Part shown: positions 44,678 to 54,592 of the stretch, in pieces
Numbering within the stretch: position 1 is the first letter of the stretch
Layout: every line of letters begins with the position of its first letter
NCBI RefSeq assembly: GCF_904846065.1
Contig: NZ_CAJGZV010000001.1
Location: 1,240,001 to 1,304,000 of the forward strand
DNA length: 64,000 nt
Direction: 5' to 3'
DNA from: Psychrobacter immobilis
Lineage (GTDB): Bacteria > Pseudomonadota > Gammaproteobacteria > Pseudomonadales > Moraxellaceae
Position numbers and translations under genes: made by a program
Notes under the pieces: generated by a model
What the model was told of the DNA's origin: nothing
The model's database searches: none
What the model saw: only the letters and a program-made list of their open reading frames with translations

Positions 44678-47600
44678 TTAAGCGTCAGTCTCCGTTTCGC
44701 TATCTATGTTGGTATCAATGTCAGTTTCAATATCGAGTATGGGTTCTTCAACAGTATTGACGATTCTAGATTCAACATACGAGCTGCTATGTGCTGTGTC
44801 GGTAGTGATTGGATAAATCTCTAAGCGTTCCAATTCCGCCAATAAATCTTGGATGACTTCTTTTTTACGAGTGACAAAAGTAGAGGCAAAGCAGCGCCAA
44901 AATTTCCAGCCCGCACGCTCTAAAATACGCTGACGTTGCATATCGCTGTCCCATTTGTCAGGCCCATGATATCTATCGCCATCACATTCAATGGCTAGAC
45001 TGTTATCGTTTTCACCTTCGACAACCATATCGATTCGGTAGGCACCAGCCTTAACCTGCGGAACCACTCGATAGCCTCTCTCAACCAGAAGGTCAAAGAC
45101 TTCTGTTTCAAAGGGAGACTCACATTTTTGACGCAAATCAGAGACTTCTTCCTCATCTTGCATGAATGGTGCTTGAAAGTGTTTAATAAGCTCTGCTCGG
45201 TAGTAATCAGCTTGGCTAAGCTCGTCTAGCTCAATACTACGTACTAAATACATTCTATCGCGCGCTCTTGAGGCCGCGACATTCATCCGCTGGGCGAAGG
45301 TATCTCTTGTTTGTGCATGGGCAGCTCCAGGTACCACTACCAATGACAAAAACATGATATCGCGCTCTTTACCTTGGAAGGTTCGGGCATCACCGCAAGC
45401 AATGTCAAAAGCAGTCATTACCGTTTCATCTAGTTCTTTGTTGAGTATCTCCATAATATTATGTGCTTGCTTATTGCCTAGCAATGAGACAACACCGATG
45501 GTTTTACCTTTGTAAGCTGGATCAGAAACGAGGGTTTTGATTTCATCGACAATAAATCTGACTTCTGATGGGTTAATATCAGAGCCTTTAATCCGATAGC
45601 CATCGGTGACATAAATATCAATCAATGGAGGGTCTAAGCGCTCTGAGGGTTTTGCTTTACGCAAAGGTATCAGCTCATGATTGTAAAACTCACGTTTTGA
45701 GAACTCAATAATAGGTGCCACACTACGAAAATGTTCTTTTAGCATCACACTGCTATCTGCAAAAACGACTTTGAATAAATCATAGATTGAACGATCAGGC
45801 GACATTTGTGAGCGATAGACAGGGATTTGATTGCTCAAATACTGTGCCATCAGGTTACGGATTTTCTCGATATCGAGACCGACGCCTTCTGGTGACACTT
45901 GCTTATCGTCACCAACGATTAACACTTTTTTGGCTCTCATGATGGCTGGCAATGCCGTTAAATCAGATTGAGAGGCTTCATCGATGATAACCAAGTCAAA
46001 ACTGCCGAACTCTGCTGGCAAGGATTCAGAAATGCGATAATGCGGCATAATCCAACACGGGATAGCAGCACTTGCTCCCGCAGAGGCTTCTCTCGCTTCA
46101 CGGCGATAATAGTGCGCACCTTTGCCTGTTCCTTTACCAATACGCATAATGGCAGAGCGGTATTTTTCTAAAGAGGCTCTCACGTTTGGTGTCGCATTTT
46201 CTGCGACCTTTAGCCAGGCTCTTTTGGTGATGGCTTCTTGATAGAGTCTGGCTAAGTTTACTTCTAAATTGCCACGGGTTTTGGCCAGTTGAACCAATTC
46301 CTTGCGACCATCGATGCTGTCTATAAAGCTGGTCAATCTAGCAATTCGCCAAATCTGCTGCCAGTTATCTGATGCCAAGGTGTCTTGAGAATTATTATGA
46401 GGTTCATAACGCAATTTCTTCGCCCAAAGTGGTGCACCGTTATTTTCAATGAGTTGGGTAACGTCAGCGACTGTCTGTAAGTCTGTTGCAAGGTTATTTA
46501 CTCGTTGCAGCTCACTCAACAGTTCTTGATAGTCTGTTTGTAATTGTTCATCAGATAAACTCGGATCACCAATATTTTGAGTGACAAAGGCTGTCATTTT
46601 TTCACTAATAGCGCCTTTACAGTCAGCTAAATTAGTAAGTAATGTTTCTTTTAACGTGAGACTTTCAGCCAGATTATGTCTTTTTAAATGTTGTTTAAGA
46701 ACACTCTCAATTTCAATCAAAATATCTTTGTCATAAGGTGCTGTAGAGATAACATCCCAATCTACAAAGATAGCGCTTAACGCCTGCTTAATACTGTGCT
46801 GCAAGTGTTTACTAGCAACGATTTCATCGTATAGATGAACGGCTGCATGTAACGCAGACAGATTATTGGGCGATACCTCAAATATCGGTAAGGACAGCTC
46901 ATTTGATAAAGCATTCCAGCGAATGATAAGCGCTTGAGATTTTTTTCTAAACGTTATAAAGCTGGATATATACTGCCAGTCTGCCGTACTTGATGGCGCT
47001 GACGAGACTATCGTAATAGACTCAAGGCTTTTCTTTTCAGTAGATTTACCAAAAATCCCAGCGAGACCAAATGGCTTTCTGCCTTCAGATAAATTCTTAA
47101 CCGCATCAACGAGCTCTAGATTTTTATCAAAATCATCAGTCATCGTAATAGGTCTGGTTAAATAAACGGTTCTCTCGTCAAAAATGGCTTTGATCTCATC
47201 GTTTAGTATAGTGAGATGGCCGATGATGTCTTGTTTAGTCTCATTAGATAGATGCTGCTGAATATCCGTCGTCCAGCGCTGCCCAGCCGCGACAATTTTT
47301 TGTAGTAGGTCAGTTAGACGATATGTATTAGCAGTGATTTCCTGAGCAATATTTATTGTAGTAGCACTGTCATTGATTAAGCTTGGCAATTCTCCTTGCT
47401 GCTCAGCTGCTCGCGACTCATTGAGATAGCTCAAATCCTTATGAAGTTGCTTGATAGCGTTGGTAGGAGGCATGTCTGCAACGGCAGGAATTTTTTTATT
47501 AAGATAACTCAAATCATTGCCGAGATTTACTCTTGCGTCTTTTAGTGCTGTGATATCAGCATGAGTAAATCGAGGCTTAAATATCTCTTCTATGCCCAAT

Positions 47601-49351
47601 TTATCGTGAAAGCTTTCGATAAGCTGCCTGTTTTGAGCAACCTCAGTCGCGGCATCTATGGGCTTGATAGTTTCATTATCGATGGTGATATCATCAAGGT
47701 TCAACCGTGCCCAAGCCGTAATTTTATGATCAGTGCTGGCCAACTGTGCATGGATGGTATCAATTTGATTGTCAAACATGATAATGTCTTTTTTGTAGGC
47801 CTCGCGATTGATACTAGACACTTCGCTCGATATTTTTTTGATGGTATGTTCAAACTGCTTTAGACCCTCGTTTTCACTGGTCAGTAGACTAACGGCGAGC
47901 GGGCGAATAGATTCAGGTAGTTGTCCTTGCAGCACCTTTAACGCAGGGTCTTTCATCGACGTGACCAGTACCCGCTTGCCAAGTGCTAAGTAATGACAAA
48001 TGACATTGGCAATAGTGTGGGTTTTTCCTGTGCCGGGCGGGCCTTGAACGACGACTCCTTCATGGACATCTAGCTGTTGTATGATTTGCACCTGTTCATC
48101 ATTAAATGCTTTGGGGAAGTATAGCTCGGCTGGCGTGCCGATATAGCTATCACTGCCACTCACCATAGACAAACCACGATAAGCAGGCAGTATGGTTTCT
48201 TTGTTTTCTGTAGCAGGCTCTGTCAGCATTGCCTTAAGGGCGCTCGGTAAATCAATGCCAGTGACCGATTCTAGCTGAATGGATAAGTTGTTTAAGTCTT
48301 GCAAAAAGATATTGTTACTTCTAGGACGCGCCATAATGACCCATGTGTCAGTAACAATCAGGTTGTTTTGCGCTTTAGGGATTTTTCGATCATCTGCAAT
48401 GGTATGATCTGGTTGATAAACGCCAGAGGAGTCAAGCAAAGTAACAGCTGATTTTAAGATAGGCTCATAGCTACTCGGTAAAAAAGGACTTAAGGACGCA
48501 TCTTCTGAATCATAAAAATCTTTGCTGTTCTTTAATAACTTCGCTAAACCCTGATTTTCTTCTATAGAAAAAGGCTCCGTTTCAAGCGTGGGAGCAGATA
48601 GGGTAGGCTTGATGAGTAATGCCATTGTCTTTTGATCTAAGGTGATTTCAACAGATTGCGTCAATAGTGGATACTTTATCTGCTTGCTACTCTGCTCATC
48701 GTCCGTGCTTTTTCGTGTGGCAATACCCACACCCCACACCAACTCTAACTGTGCATCAGCGAGATTGCCCTGAAGCTGTTGATTCAGCATGAATAGACTG
48801 GAATACAAAGCAATGCTTTGGCGAACGAGTTTCTCTTCCGTTAGCCAAGGTTTCCAAACGTCTTTGAGGTATGTATTGAATTCATCTCGTACAGTGTCTT
48901 TTGCAAGAAAGTCTTTTAAGTAAACCTCTGCTTGTAATGGCTCCTCTACCTCTAATGATTCATTTGTATAATTATTTTCAACTTCAAACGGAGTGAATAC
49001 CTCTGTAGCGCCCGAGGACAACAGACCATCATCTATGAATGATTGCACAGATGTTTTTTCTTTTAATGACGGTGGTTCGTTAAAATTAACTGGAAACTTT
49101 AACCAATGTGCTAACAGTGCGCTGTTGGATTTAGGTGCTGAGTTTTCACGCAATCGCTCTAAACGAAGCCAAACGTCCTCTGAGGTATCATCGGCGCTGT
49201 TAAGGTTGATACCCGGCAAGCCTAATAATTGCTCCTCAGTACAAGTGAAATCACTGTGTTTAGCAAAATCTTGAGTAGGCGCTTTTTTCATCAAAGCACA
49301 CTGCTTGATGAACTCAATTTGAGAGGCCAGTCTTTGTGCGTAAATACTCAT
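44678..49351 (-). CDS. Large SF1 helicase fused to a C-terminal Vsr-like nuclease
   Basis: 1557 residues. The N-terminal ~400 residues are unassigned. Walker A GPPGTGKTHT at about 437, then a long helical insertion (about 500-1100) rich in coiled-coil-like stretches, motif II DEAS at about 1124, GDDKQVSP (about 1146), HFRSVAPI (about 1208), GDARTFQGKERD (about 1322) and NVAASRARDRMY (about 1360): a UPF1-like SF1 helicase. The C-terminal domain (about 1405-1510) has E in FETEV, D in RIDMV, and IECDGDRYH, matching a PD-(D/E)xK/Vsr-type nuclease (REase_MTES_1575-like). GGAAGG precedes the ATG. Such architecture is common in phage defence; that role is inferred. Confidence 0.85.
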   Translation of the reverse strand: MSIYAQRLASQIEFIKQCALMKKAPTQDFAKHSDFTCTEEQLLGLPGINLNSADDTSEDVWLRLERLRENSAPKSNSALLAHWLKFPVNFNEPPSLKEKTSVQSFIDDGLLSSGATEVFTPFEVENNYTNESLEVEEPLQAEVYLKDFLAKDTVRDEFNTYLKDVWKPWLTEEKLVRQSIALYSSLFMLNQQLQGNLADAQLELVWGVGIATRKSTDDEQSSKQIKYPLLTQSVEITLDQKTMALLIKPTLSAPTLETEPFSIEENQGLAKLLKNSKDFYDSEDASLSPFLPSSYEPILKSAVTLLDSSGVYQPDHTIADDRKIPKAQNNLIVTDTWVIMARPRSNNIFLQDLNNLSIQLESVTGIDLPSALKAMLTEPATENKETILPAYRGLSMVSGSDSYIGTPAELYFPKAFNDEQVQIIQQLDVHEGVVVQGPPGTGKTHTIANVICHYLALGKRVLVTSMKDPALKVLQGQLPESIRPLAVSLLTSENEGLKQFEHTIKKISSEVSSINREAYKKDIIMFDNQIDTIHAQLASTDHKITAWARLNLDDITIDNETIKPIDAATEVAQNRQLIESFHDKLGIEEIFKPRFTHADITALKDARVNLGNDLSYLNKKIPAVADMPPTNAIKQLHKDLSYLNESRAAEQQGELPSLINDSATTINIAQEITANTYRLTDLLQKIVAAGQRWTTDIQQHLSNETKQDIIGHLTILNDEIKAIFDERTVYLTRPITMTDDFDKNLELVDAVKNLSEGRKPFGLAGIFGKSTEKKSLESITIVSSAPSSTADWQYISSFITFRKKSQALIIRWNALSNELSLPIFEVSPNNLSALHAAVHLYDEIVASKHLQHSIKQALSAIFVDWDVISTAPYDKDILIEIESVLKQHLKRHNLAESLTLKETLLTNLADCKGAISEKMTAFVTQNIGDPSLSDEQLQTDYQELLSELQRVNNLATDLQTVADVTQLIENNGAPLWAKKLRYEPHNNSQDTLASDNWQQIWRIARLTSFIDSIDGRKELVQLAKTRGNLEVNLARLYQEAITKRAWLKVAENATPNVRASLEKYRSAIMRIGKGTGKGAHYYRREAREASAGASAAIPCWIMPHYRISESLPAEFGSFDLVIIDEASQSDLTALPAIMRAKKVLIVGDDKQVSPEGVGLDIEKIRNLMAQYLSNQIPVYRSQMSPDRSIYDLFKVVFADSSVMLKEHFRSVAPIIEFSKREFYNHELIPLRKAKPSERLDPPLIDIYVTDGYRIKGSDINPSEVRFIVDEIKTLVSDPAYKGKTIGVVSLLGNKQAHNIMEILNKELDETVMTAFDIACGDARTFQGKERDIMFLSLVVVPGAAHAQTRDTFAQRMNVAASRARDRMYLVRSIELDELSQADYYRAELIKHFQAPFMQDEEEVSDLRQKCESPFETEVFDLLVERGYRVVPQVKAGAYRIDMVVEGENDNSLAIECDGDRYHGPDKWDSDMQRQRILERAGWKFWRCFASTFVTRKKEVIQDLLAELERLEIYPITTDTAHSSSYVESRIVNTVEEPILDIETDIDTNIDSETETDA

Positions 49352-49742
49352 TTGTTAAACCTTCCAAATCATCAAAATATTAGCCCTGACCTTACTGGAA
49401 CATCATAAATACTGTTTATCAGATTTTATAATTAAAATGCTTAGGTGGCTGATCATTTATAAATTAAAAAAAGACCAAACTATAGCACAGAAATTGATAG
49501 CACTAAGTCGCATCTAGTATTTTTAAAAATGATGGCTAATCATTACTATTTTATCAACCAAATTCTCATTATTCCTATCAAAAATACCTTTTTAAAAATC
49601 CCATAACCAAAAGTATTTAATAGCAAAAATATTTATGAGATTGGGGTTTAATATTCAGCTCAATGCGTTACTATTACCACCTTATTCCGTTAGACCCTCA
49701 TATTTGATACTTTGTATTAACACCATAAGAAAAGGATAGGTT
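49352..49742. other. Intergenic region between the helicase-nuclease and DadA-like genes
   Basis: 391 AT-rich bases between divergent starts. It holds the ribosome-binding sites of both genes (GGAAGG near 49365 on the minus strand, AAGGA near 49733). No ORF, repeat or terminator was convincing. Confidence 0.5.
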
Positions 49743-50990
49743 ATGCGCTATGAAGTGATCGTTATCGGTGCAGGTATGGTTGGCACGTCAGTCGCGTGGC
49801 ATTTACAAAAAAATAATTCAAAAGTACTAATGTTAGACAAGAAGTTGCCAGGCTCAGAAACCTCGTATGGCAATGCAGGATTGATTCAGCGCGAAGCCAT
49901 TCATACCCATCCTTTTCCTCGTCAATTGACTGAGATGATCAGAGTATTACCGAACCAAGGGACGGATATTCGCTATCGTATTCCAGCAATTTTGCGTTAT
50001 CACCAAGCGCTGCTACAGTACTGGAAATACTCTACGCCAGCTTCGGTCAAAAAAATAGAATCAGAATGGCAGACACTGATCGCGCATTGTACCAGTGAGC
50101 ATCAGACAATGATTTCAGCCTCTGGTGCTGACGAGCTAATTACTCGTGATGGTTGGTTGCAATTGCATCGTTCGGAAGAAACGTTCAAAGAAGCACAAGC
50201 ATCAGCCATTGATGCGCGCAATCAAGGCGTTGAGCATAACGTATTGAACCTTGAAGCGCTAAAAGCCATGGAGCCTAGCGCTAATTTTGAAGGTTTCGTT
50301 GGTGCGATTCATTGGAAAAACTCTTGGCAAGTGTCAAACCCAAGCTCCCTCGTAAAAGCCTATGCGAAAAATTTCCAAGAGATGGGCGGTACAATTAAAG
50401 AGAGCGATGTAAAAGAAATCGTACAAGATAGTGAAGGTTGGAAAATCATTACTGATAATGACACTTATTATAGTGATAAGTTGGTTATCGCAGCAGGTCC
50501 ATGGTCTAATGATTTGATCAAGCCACTTGGCTATAATCTGCCATTGTTCCCAATGCGTGGCTACCATCAGCATTTCAAAGTGACGGAAAAAAACACCATC
50601 AACCACAGTATGTTTGATATGGACAAAGGCTTTGTGATGGGTCCAATGCAGCAGGGTATCCGTATCACGACTGGTGCTGAGATGACTACGATGGATGCAC
50701 CAAAGAACTTTGGCCAATTAAAAACAGTCCTGAAGCTGGCAAGAAAAATCTTACCATTAGAAGATGCGGTTGAGAGCGAAGCATGGGCAGGATCACGTCC
50801 TTGTATGCCTGATATGAAGCCAGTTATTGGTCCTGCAGACAAACATGAAAAATTATGGTTCGCATTTGGTCATAGCCATCAAGGTTTCACGTTAGGGCCT
50901 ATGACAGGGCGTCTGGTTGAAGAAATGATTCATGACAAGCCATTATTAGTAGATGTTGCGCCATTCAGTGCTCAGCGTTTTTCTAATTAA
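49743..50990 (+). CDS. FAD-dependent amino-acid oxidoreductase (DadA-like)
   Basis: DAO-superfamily flavoprotein. 415 residues. The N-terminal GxGxxG dinucleotide motif is VIGAGMVGTSVAWHLQ (7-22), followed by ETSYGNAGLIQ, typical of D-amino-acid dehydrogenases. The C-terminus has GAGSRPCMPD-like and FGHSHQGFTLGPMTG, the FAD-ring contact region. AAGGA precedes the ATG. The RidA gene follows 56 bases later, supporting amino-acid oxidation through an imine. The substrate is not determined. Confidence 0.88.
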   Translation: MRYEVIVIGAGMVGTSVAWHLQKNNSKVLMLDKKLPGSETSYGNAGLIQREAIHTHPFPRQLTEMIRVLPNQGTDIRYRIPAILRYHQALLQYWKYSTPASVKKIESEWQTLIAHCTSEHQTMISASGADELITRDGWLQLHRSEETFKEAQASAIDARNQGVEHNVLNLEALKAMEPSANFEGFVGAIHWKNSWQVSNPSSLVKAYAKNFQEMGGTIKESDVKEIVQDSEGWKIITDNDTYYSDKLVIAAGPWSNDLIKPLGYNLPLFPMRGYHQHFKVTEKNTINHSMFDMDKGFVMGPMQQGIRITTGAEMTTMDAPKNFGQLKTVLKLARKILPLEDAVESEAWAGSRPCMPDMKPVIGPADKHEKLWFAFGHSHQGFTLGPMTGRLVEEMIHDKPLLVDVAPFSAQRFSN

Positions 50991-51046
50991 CAGCGCATTT
51001 GCCAGATTTAGCACAGACTTAAATTAATAAATTGAAGGTATATAAC

Positions 51047-51388
51047 ATGATTAAGAAGCTACATAGCAATCAACGTATGAGCAAAACTGTAATCCATAAC
51101 CAGACTATCTATTTGTGTGGTCAGGTAGGTAATGCAGAAGACGATATCAAAGCGCAAACATTGACTTGTTTGGAAAAAATTCAAACGTTGTTAGAAGAAG
51201 TGGGTAGCGATAAATCAAAACTACTGTCAGTCACGGTTTGGATAAAAGACATGGCAGACTTTGCTGCTATGAATGAAGTCTATGACCAGTGGTTTGAAGG
51301 CATTCAGCCGCCAGCTCGTGCTTGTGGCGAGTCTGCATTGGCACGTCCTGAGCTGTTGGTTGAGATGATTGCCATCGCCGCTGAGTAA
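51047..51388 (+). CDS. ridA: RidA/YjgF family enamine/imine deaminase
   Basis: 113 residues. RidA hydrolyses reactive 2-aminoacrylate-type enamines/imines. Conserved residues include the Arg in PPARACGESALARPELLVEM, and NAEDDIKAQTLTCLEKIQTLL. The start at 51047 has GAAGG eight bases upstream; an upstream TTG is not supported. It probably forms an operon with the DadA-like gene and would clear the imine product. A strong terminator follows. Confidence 0.92.
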   Translation: MIKKLHSNQRMSKTVIHNQTIYLCGQVGNAEDDIKAQTLTCLEKIQTLLEEVGSDKSKLLSVTVWIKDMADFAAMNEVYDQWFEGIQPPARACGESALARPELLVEMIAIAAE

Positions 51389-51415
51389 GTAACAGATTAA
51401 TTGTAGTAGTTGTTT

Positions 51416-51452
51416 AAAAAAGGCCATGATATCGCTATCATGGCCTTTTTTT
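51416..51452 (+). terminator. Rho-independent terminator of the DadA-RidA operon
   Basis: AAAAAAGGCCATGATA-TCGC-TATCATGGCCTTTTTTT, 27 bases after the ridA stop. The following bases to 51727 show only the ribosome-binding site of the next gene. Confidence 0.93.
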
Positions 51453-51727
51453 GTTTTTCTATTTTCTCATAGATTGGTTGTGAGTATATTTTTATAAGCG
51501 ATCAAAGTAGATTAAGTCATATTTATTCAACTTATGTTTTATAATATTATGTGTTTCTCACGTTACCTGTTATTATACACCAGCAACAGTTCTGAGATAA
51601 TAAACAGCCTCTCAAAACCATCATTTTTTAGCATTGATGGCTAAGCAAACTGCTGGTAGTTATATTTTCAATGTCTTTTTAAATTAATAATAGTTTGTTT
51701 CTTATTAAACATTTTGAGGAAATTCAC

Positions 51728-51964
51728 GTGGAATTCATAGGTGTTATTTTACTTGTCATCGCAAGCATCATGTGCATTATTTATAGCATTAAGTTAATTA
51801 TTATAGCCTTCCAAGAGTCGGTACTCTGGGGACTGTTATATCTATTTCTTCCATTTGCCAATTTATACTTTATTATCACTCGCTGGGCAGAGTGCAGTTC
51901 ACCATTTTTGAGATCACTCATAGCCGTTGCATTTATGATTGTGGGCGCTTTGATGGCTTCATAA
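51728..51964 (+). CDS. Small two-helix membrane protein, unknown
   Basis: 78 residues from a GTG at 51728, chosen because GAGGA lies seven bases upstream. Two hydrophobic stretches (about 4-25, 33-50) and a shorter C-terminal one (about 62-76) suggest an inner-membrane protein. No family recognised. It lies between ridA and a convergent enoyl-CoA hydratase gene. Confidence 0.65.
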   Translation: MEFIGVILLVIASIMCIIYSIKLIIIAFQESVLWGLLYLFLPFANLYFIITRWAECSSPFLRSLIAVAFMIVGALMAS

Positions 51965-52011
51965 TAATAGCAACGCCATCTTTCTTTAGTCAGAGTATTT
52001 TCGTCAAACAG

Positions 52012-52824
52012 TTAACATCCTTTCCATACGGCTTGACGCTTTTCAACAAAGGCGTCAATACCTTCACTCACATCGTCTGCCATCATATTACAAGTCATCA
52101 CTTCACTGGCATAGTCATAAGCATCTTCGACGCTCATATTCAATTGCTTATAAAACATATCTTTGCCAGTTCTGACCGCTACTGGAGATTTGGCGGTGAT
52201 TGCCGTTATCAACGATTGCAAGACTTGTTCTAATTGCTCTGCTGGGGCTACTCGATTGATCAATTTATATTGCAAGGCAGTATGTGCATCGATAAACTCA
52301 CCAGTAATCAGCATCTCAAACGCTTGCTTACGAGGTAGATTGCGACTGACTGCAACGGCAGGCGTAGAGCAAAAAAGCCCAACGTTTATCCCTGAAGTGG
52401 CAAATTTGGCTTTATCAGCGGCAACGGCCAAATCACAAGCTGCGACCAGTTGGCATCCTGCTGCTGTCGCAATGCCTTGCACCTTTGCAATGACGACTTG
52501 CGGTATACGATTAATAGTTAGCATCATGTGACTGCATTGTTGGAATAGGGCGCGCTGAAAGGCTTCATCTAAATGTGCGCGCATCTCTTTTAGATTGTGA
52601 CCGGCACAAAACGCTTTACCATTTGCTGCAATGACGACTACACGGATATTGTCATCTTGAGCGATACTGTCCAGCTCCGCTTGTAGCGCAGAGAGTAGCT
52701 CAACGGATAAGGCATTGAATTGCTTTGGTCGGTTTAAGGTGAGAGTGACCACGCCACTTTTTCTATCGTCTTTTCTAATAACGAGAAAGTCGTCCATGTT
52801 TAAGGCAACGTCAGAGTTTGTCAT
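52012..52824 (-). CDS. Enoyl-CoA hydratase/isomerase family protein
   Basis: 270 residues, crotonase superfamily. Oxyanion-hole motifs AFCAGHNLKEM and KVQGIATAAGCQLVAACDLAVA are present. The catalytic Glu pair of classical hydratases is not clear: the segment TSGINVGLFCSTPAV replaces the usual EI.LG motif, resembling ECHDC3-type proteins. The substrate is unknown; the neighbouring VOC and LysR genes do not fix it. Same strand as, but about 200 bases from, the VOC gene. Confidence 0.85.
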   Translation of the reverse strand: MTNSDVALNMDDFLVIRKDDRKSGVVTLTLNRPKQFNALSVELLSALQAELDSIAQDDNIRVVVIAANGKAFCAGHNLKEMRAHLDEAFQRALFQQCSHMMLTINRIPQVVIAKVQGIATAAGCQLVAACDLAVAADKAKFATSGINVGLFCSTPAVAVSRNLPRKQAFEMLITGEFIDAHTALQYKLINRVAPAEQLEQVLQSLITAITAKSPVAVRTGKDMFYKQLNMSVEDAYDYASEVMTCNMMADDVSEGIDAFVEKRQAVWKGC

Positions 52825-52940
52825 TTATCATCCTTGATAATGGGTTGTTTCGTTTGGTAGATGCTATGTATAGCTACCTAAATAGTAGCATGGCTTACCT
52901 CTTATATAATAGGTTGCTCATGTAGAAAGCAGACAAATAA

Positions 52941-52971
52941 AAATAGCGATCTCATATTCTGAGGTCGCTAC
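52941..52971 (-). terminator. Rho-independent terminator of the VOC gene
   Basis: On the minus strand TAGCGACCTCA-GAATA-TGAGATCGCTA with one mismatch, then TTTTTATTTG. It lies 56 bases past the VOC gene stop and upstream of the enoyl-CoA hydratase start. Confidence 0.8.
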
Positions 52972-53026
52972 TTGTTTATCAGTTAGATACAAGTCAAGGC
53001 TGGATTAAGCTGTATTTACACTGAAT

Positions 53027-53527
53027 TTAGTATGCGCCTTCGCTATAGATAAGCTCGTAGCTGTGGCTGTATATTTCAACGATGTTGCCGAACGGGTCTT
53101 CCATATAAATCATGCGGTAAGGTTTTTCGCCAGGGTAGTAGTAACGTGGTTTTGCCATACGCTTTTTACCGCCTGCTGCAACCATACGCTCAGCCAGTTC
53201 TTCAACATTTGGATCTTGAACACAAAAGTGAAAGATACCTGTTTTCCAATATTCAAAGTTATTTTCAGGGTTTTCTTGATTTTTAAATTCAAAAATCTCA
53301 ACACCGATACGGTCACCAGTCGATAGGTGAGCGATACGGAAGCTGCCCCAACCAGCACCGAATACTTCAGTACACATTTCACCAATCGGGCTATTATCTT
53401 CAACAATCTCTGTTGGCTCCATGATGGTGTACCAACCCATTACTTCAGTATAAAATTTTACGGCGGCTTCTAGGTCGGGAACTGAAAGGCCGATGTGCGA
53501 AAAACTCCTTGGATAAACGTTGTTCAT
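53027..53527 (-). CDS. VOC family protein (glyoxalase/dioxygenase fold)
   Basis: 166 residues of vicinal-oxygen-chelate fold. Likely metal ligands are H11 (FSHIGLSV), an His in IFHFCVQD, and the final Glu in NIVEIYSHSYE. The paired beta-alpha-beta units are visible. AGGAG lies eight bases before the ATG. It is divergent from a LysR gene with 107 AT-rich bases between, so it is probably that regulator's target. A lactoylglutathione lyase or other lyase/dioxygenase role is possible; not resolved. Confidence 0.85.
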   Translation of the reverse strand: MNNVYPRSFSHIGLSVPDLEAAVKFYTEVMGWYTIMEPTEIVEDNSPIGEMCTEVFGAGWGSFRIAHLSTGDRIGVEIFEFKNQENPENNFEYWKTGIFHFCVQDPNVEELAERMVAAGGKKRMAKPRYYYPGEKPYRMIYMEDPFGNIVEIYSHSYELIYSEGAY

Positions 53528-53634
53528 AGCTTTTGCTCCTGTTAGTTGTACTCTTATTTAACGTGAGGCCAGTATACAAACATACGATTATTATGTAAAA
53601 TTATCAAATATTATATAAATAATTATGTATCGTA

Positions 53635-54504
53635 ATGATAAATATCACATGGTTGCGCACTTTTTGTGCGCTTGCCGAGTTCGGGCACTTTACTCGTACC
53701 GCTGAGCGCTTACACATGACGCAATCAGGCGTGAGTCAGCACATACGTAAGCTAGAAGATCAGTTGGATACAGACTTACTGATTCGTCAAGGAAAACAGT
53801 TCTCACTGACCAATGCAGGTGAGCGGCTCTATAAAGAAGCAGGCGAGATATTGCAGCGCTTATCAAATCTGGAGCAGCGCATCGGTGAAGATCCTCCTTA
53901 TGAAGGATTGGTGCGTTTGATGTCGCCTGGTAGTGTGGGACTCAAGCTATATCCGCAGCTTTTGACCTTACAACAGCAGCACCCAAAGCTAGTGATTGAT
54001 TATCGCTTTGCCCCAAATTCTGATATTGAGCGGGCACTGGCTAATCACGAGATTGACATTGGTTTTATGACGGATGTCTCAGATGATGAAACGGTTAGTT
54101 GCAAACCTATGGCGCAAGAAGCGCTAATATTAGTGACACCTGCAACTACGGTAGAGCCGAGCTGGGAGCATCTCACCGAGCTTGGCTTTATTGATCATCC
54201 AAATGGTGCCCATCATGCAGGCATGCTACTGACTGCCAATTATGAGCAATTTCAACACATCAATGATTTTGAGAAAAAAGGCTTTTCTAATCAGATAGGT
54301 TTAATCTTAGAGCCAGTCAGCAGAGGAATAGGCTTTACCGTATTACCTGCACATGCAGTGGCTGCTTATCCAAAGCCTGAGCTGATTAAAAGCCATCATC
54401 TGCCTGTTGCCGTTAGCGAGACGCTATATCTTGCGGTAAGACGACAGCATGCACTCTCTAATAGAATGCATACTGTCATTGATGAAGTAACGAAATGGCT
54501 ATAG
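53635..54504 (+). CDS. LysR-type transcriptional regulator divergent from the VOC gene
   Basis: 289 residues. N-terminal HTH (FTRTAERLHMTQSGVSQHIRKLEDQL) and a substrate-binding domain. Start at 53635 gives the standard LysR head MINITWLRTFCALAEFGHF. The classical divergent layout suggests it controls the VOC gene. The upstream 107 bases are AT-rich with no clear ribosome-binding site. Confidence 0.92.
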   Translation: MINITWLRTFCALAEFGHFTRTAERLHMTQSGVSQHIRKLEDQLDTDLLIRQGKQFSLTNAGERLYKEAGEILQRLSNLEQRIGEDPPYEGLVRLMSPGSVGLKLYPQLLTLQQQHPKLVIDYRFAPNSDIERALANHEIDIGFMTDVSDDETVSCKPMAQEALILVTPATTVEPSWEHLTELGFIDHPNGAHHAGMLLTANYEQFQHINDFEKKGFSNQIGLILEPVSRGIGFTVLPAHAVAAYPKPELIKSHHLPVAVSETLYLAVRRQHALSNRMHTVIDEVTKWL

Positions 54505-54524
54505 ATATTTTGAGAATAAATGAT

Positions 54525-54562
54525 AAATGCAAAGCTATCAAAGGTTAAATAGCTGTGCATTT
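54525..54562. terminator. Bidirectional terminator between LysR and glycerate kinase genes
   Basis: AAATGCAAAGCTAT pairs with ATAGCTGTGCATTT with one mismatch, between convergent genes. A- and T-rich flanks allow use on both strands. Confidence 0.7.
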
Positions 54563-54592
54563 AATAGAAGTCGCTTATTTAATAAACTATCG

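Noticed and set aside
44678..49351. Assignment of the N-terminus as DUF4011 (known helicase-Vsr defence protein)
   Set aside because: The characteristic N-terminal signature of DUF4011 was not found, so only the helicase and nuclease parts are named.
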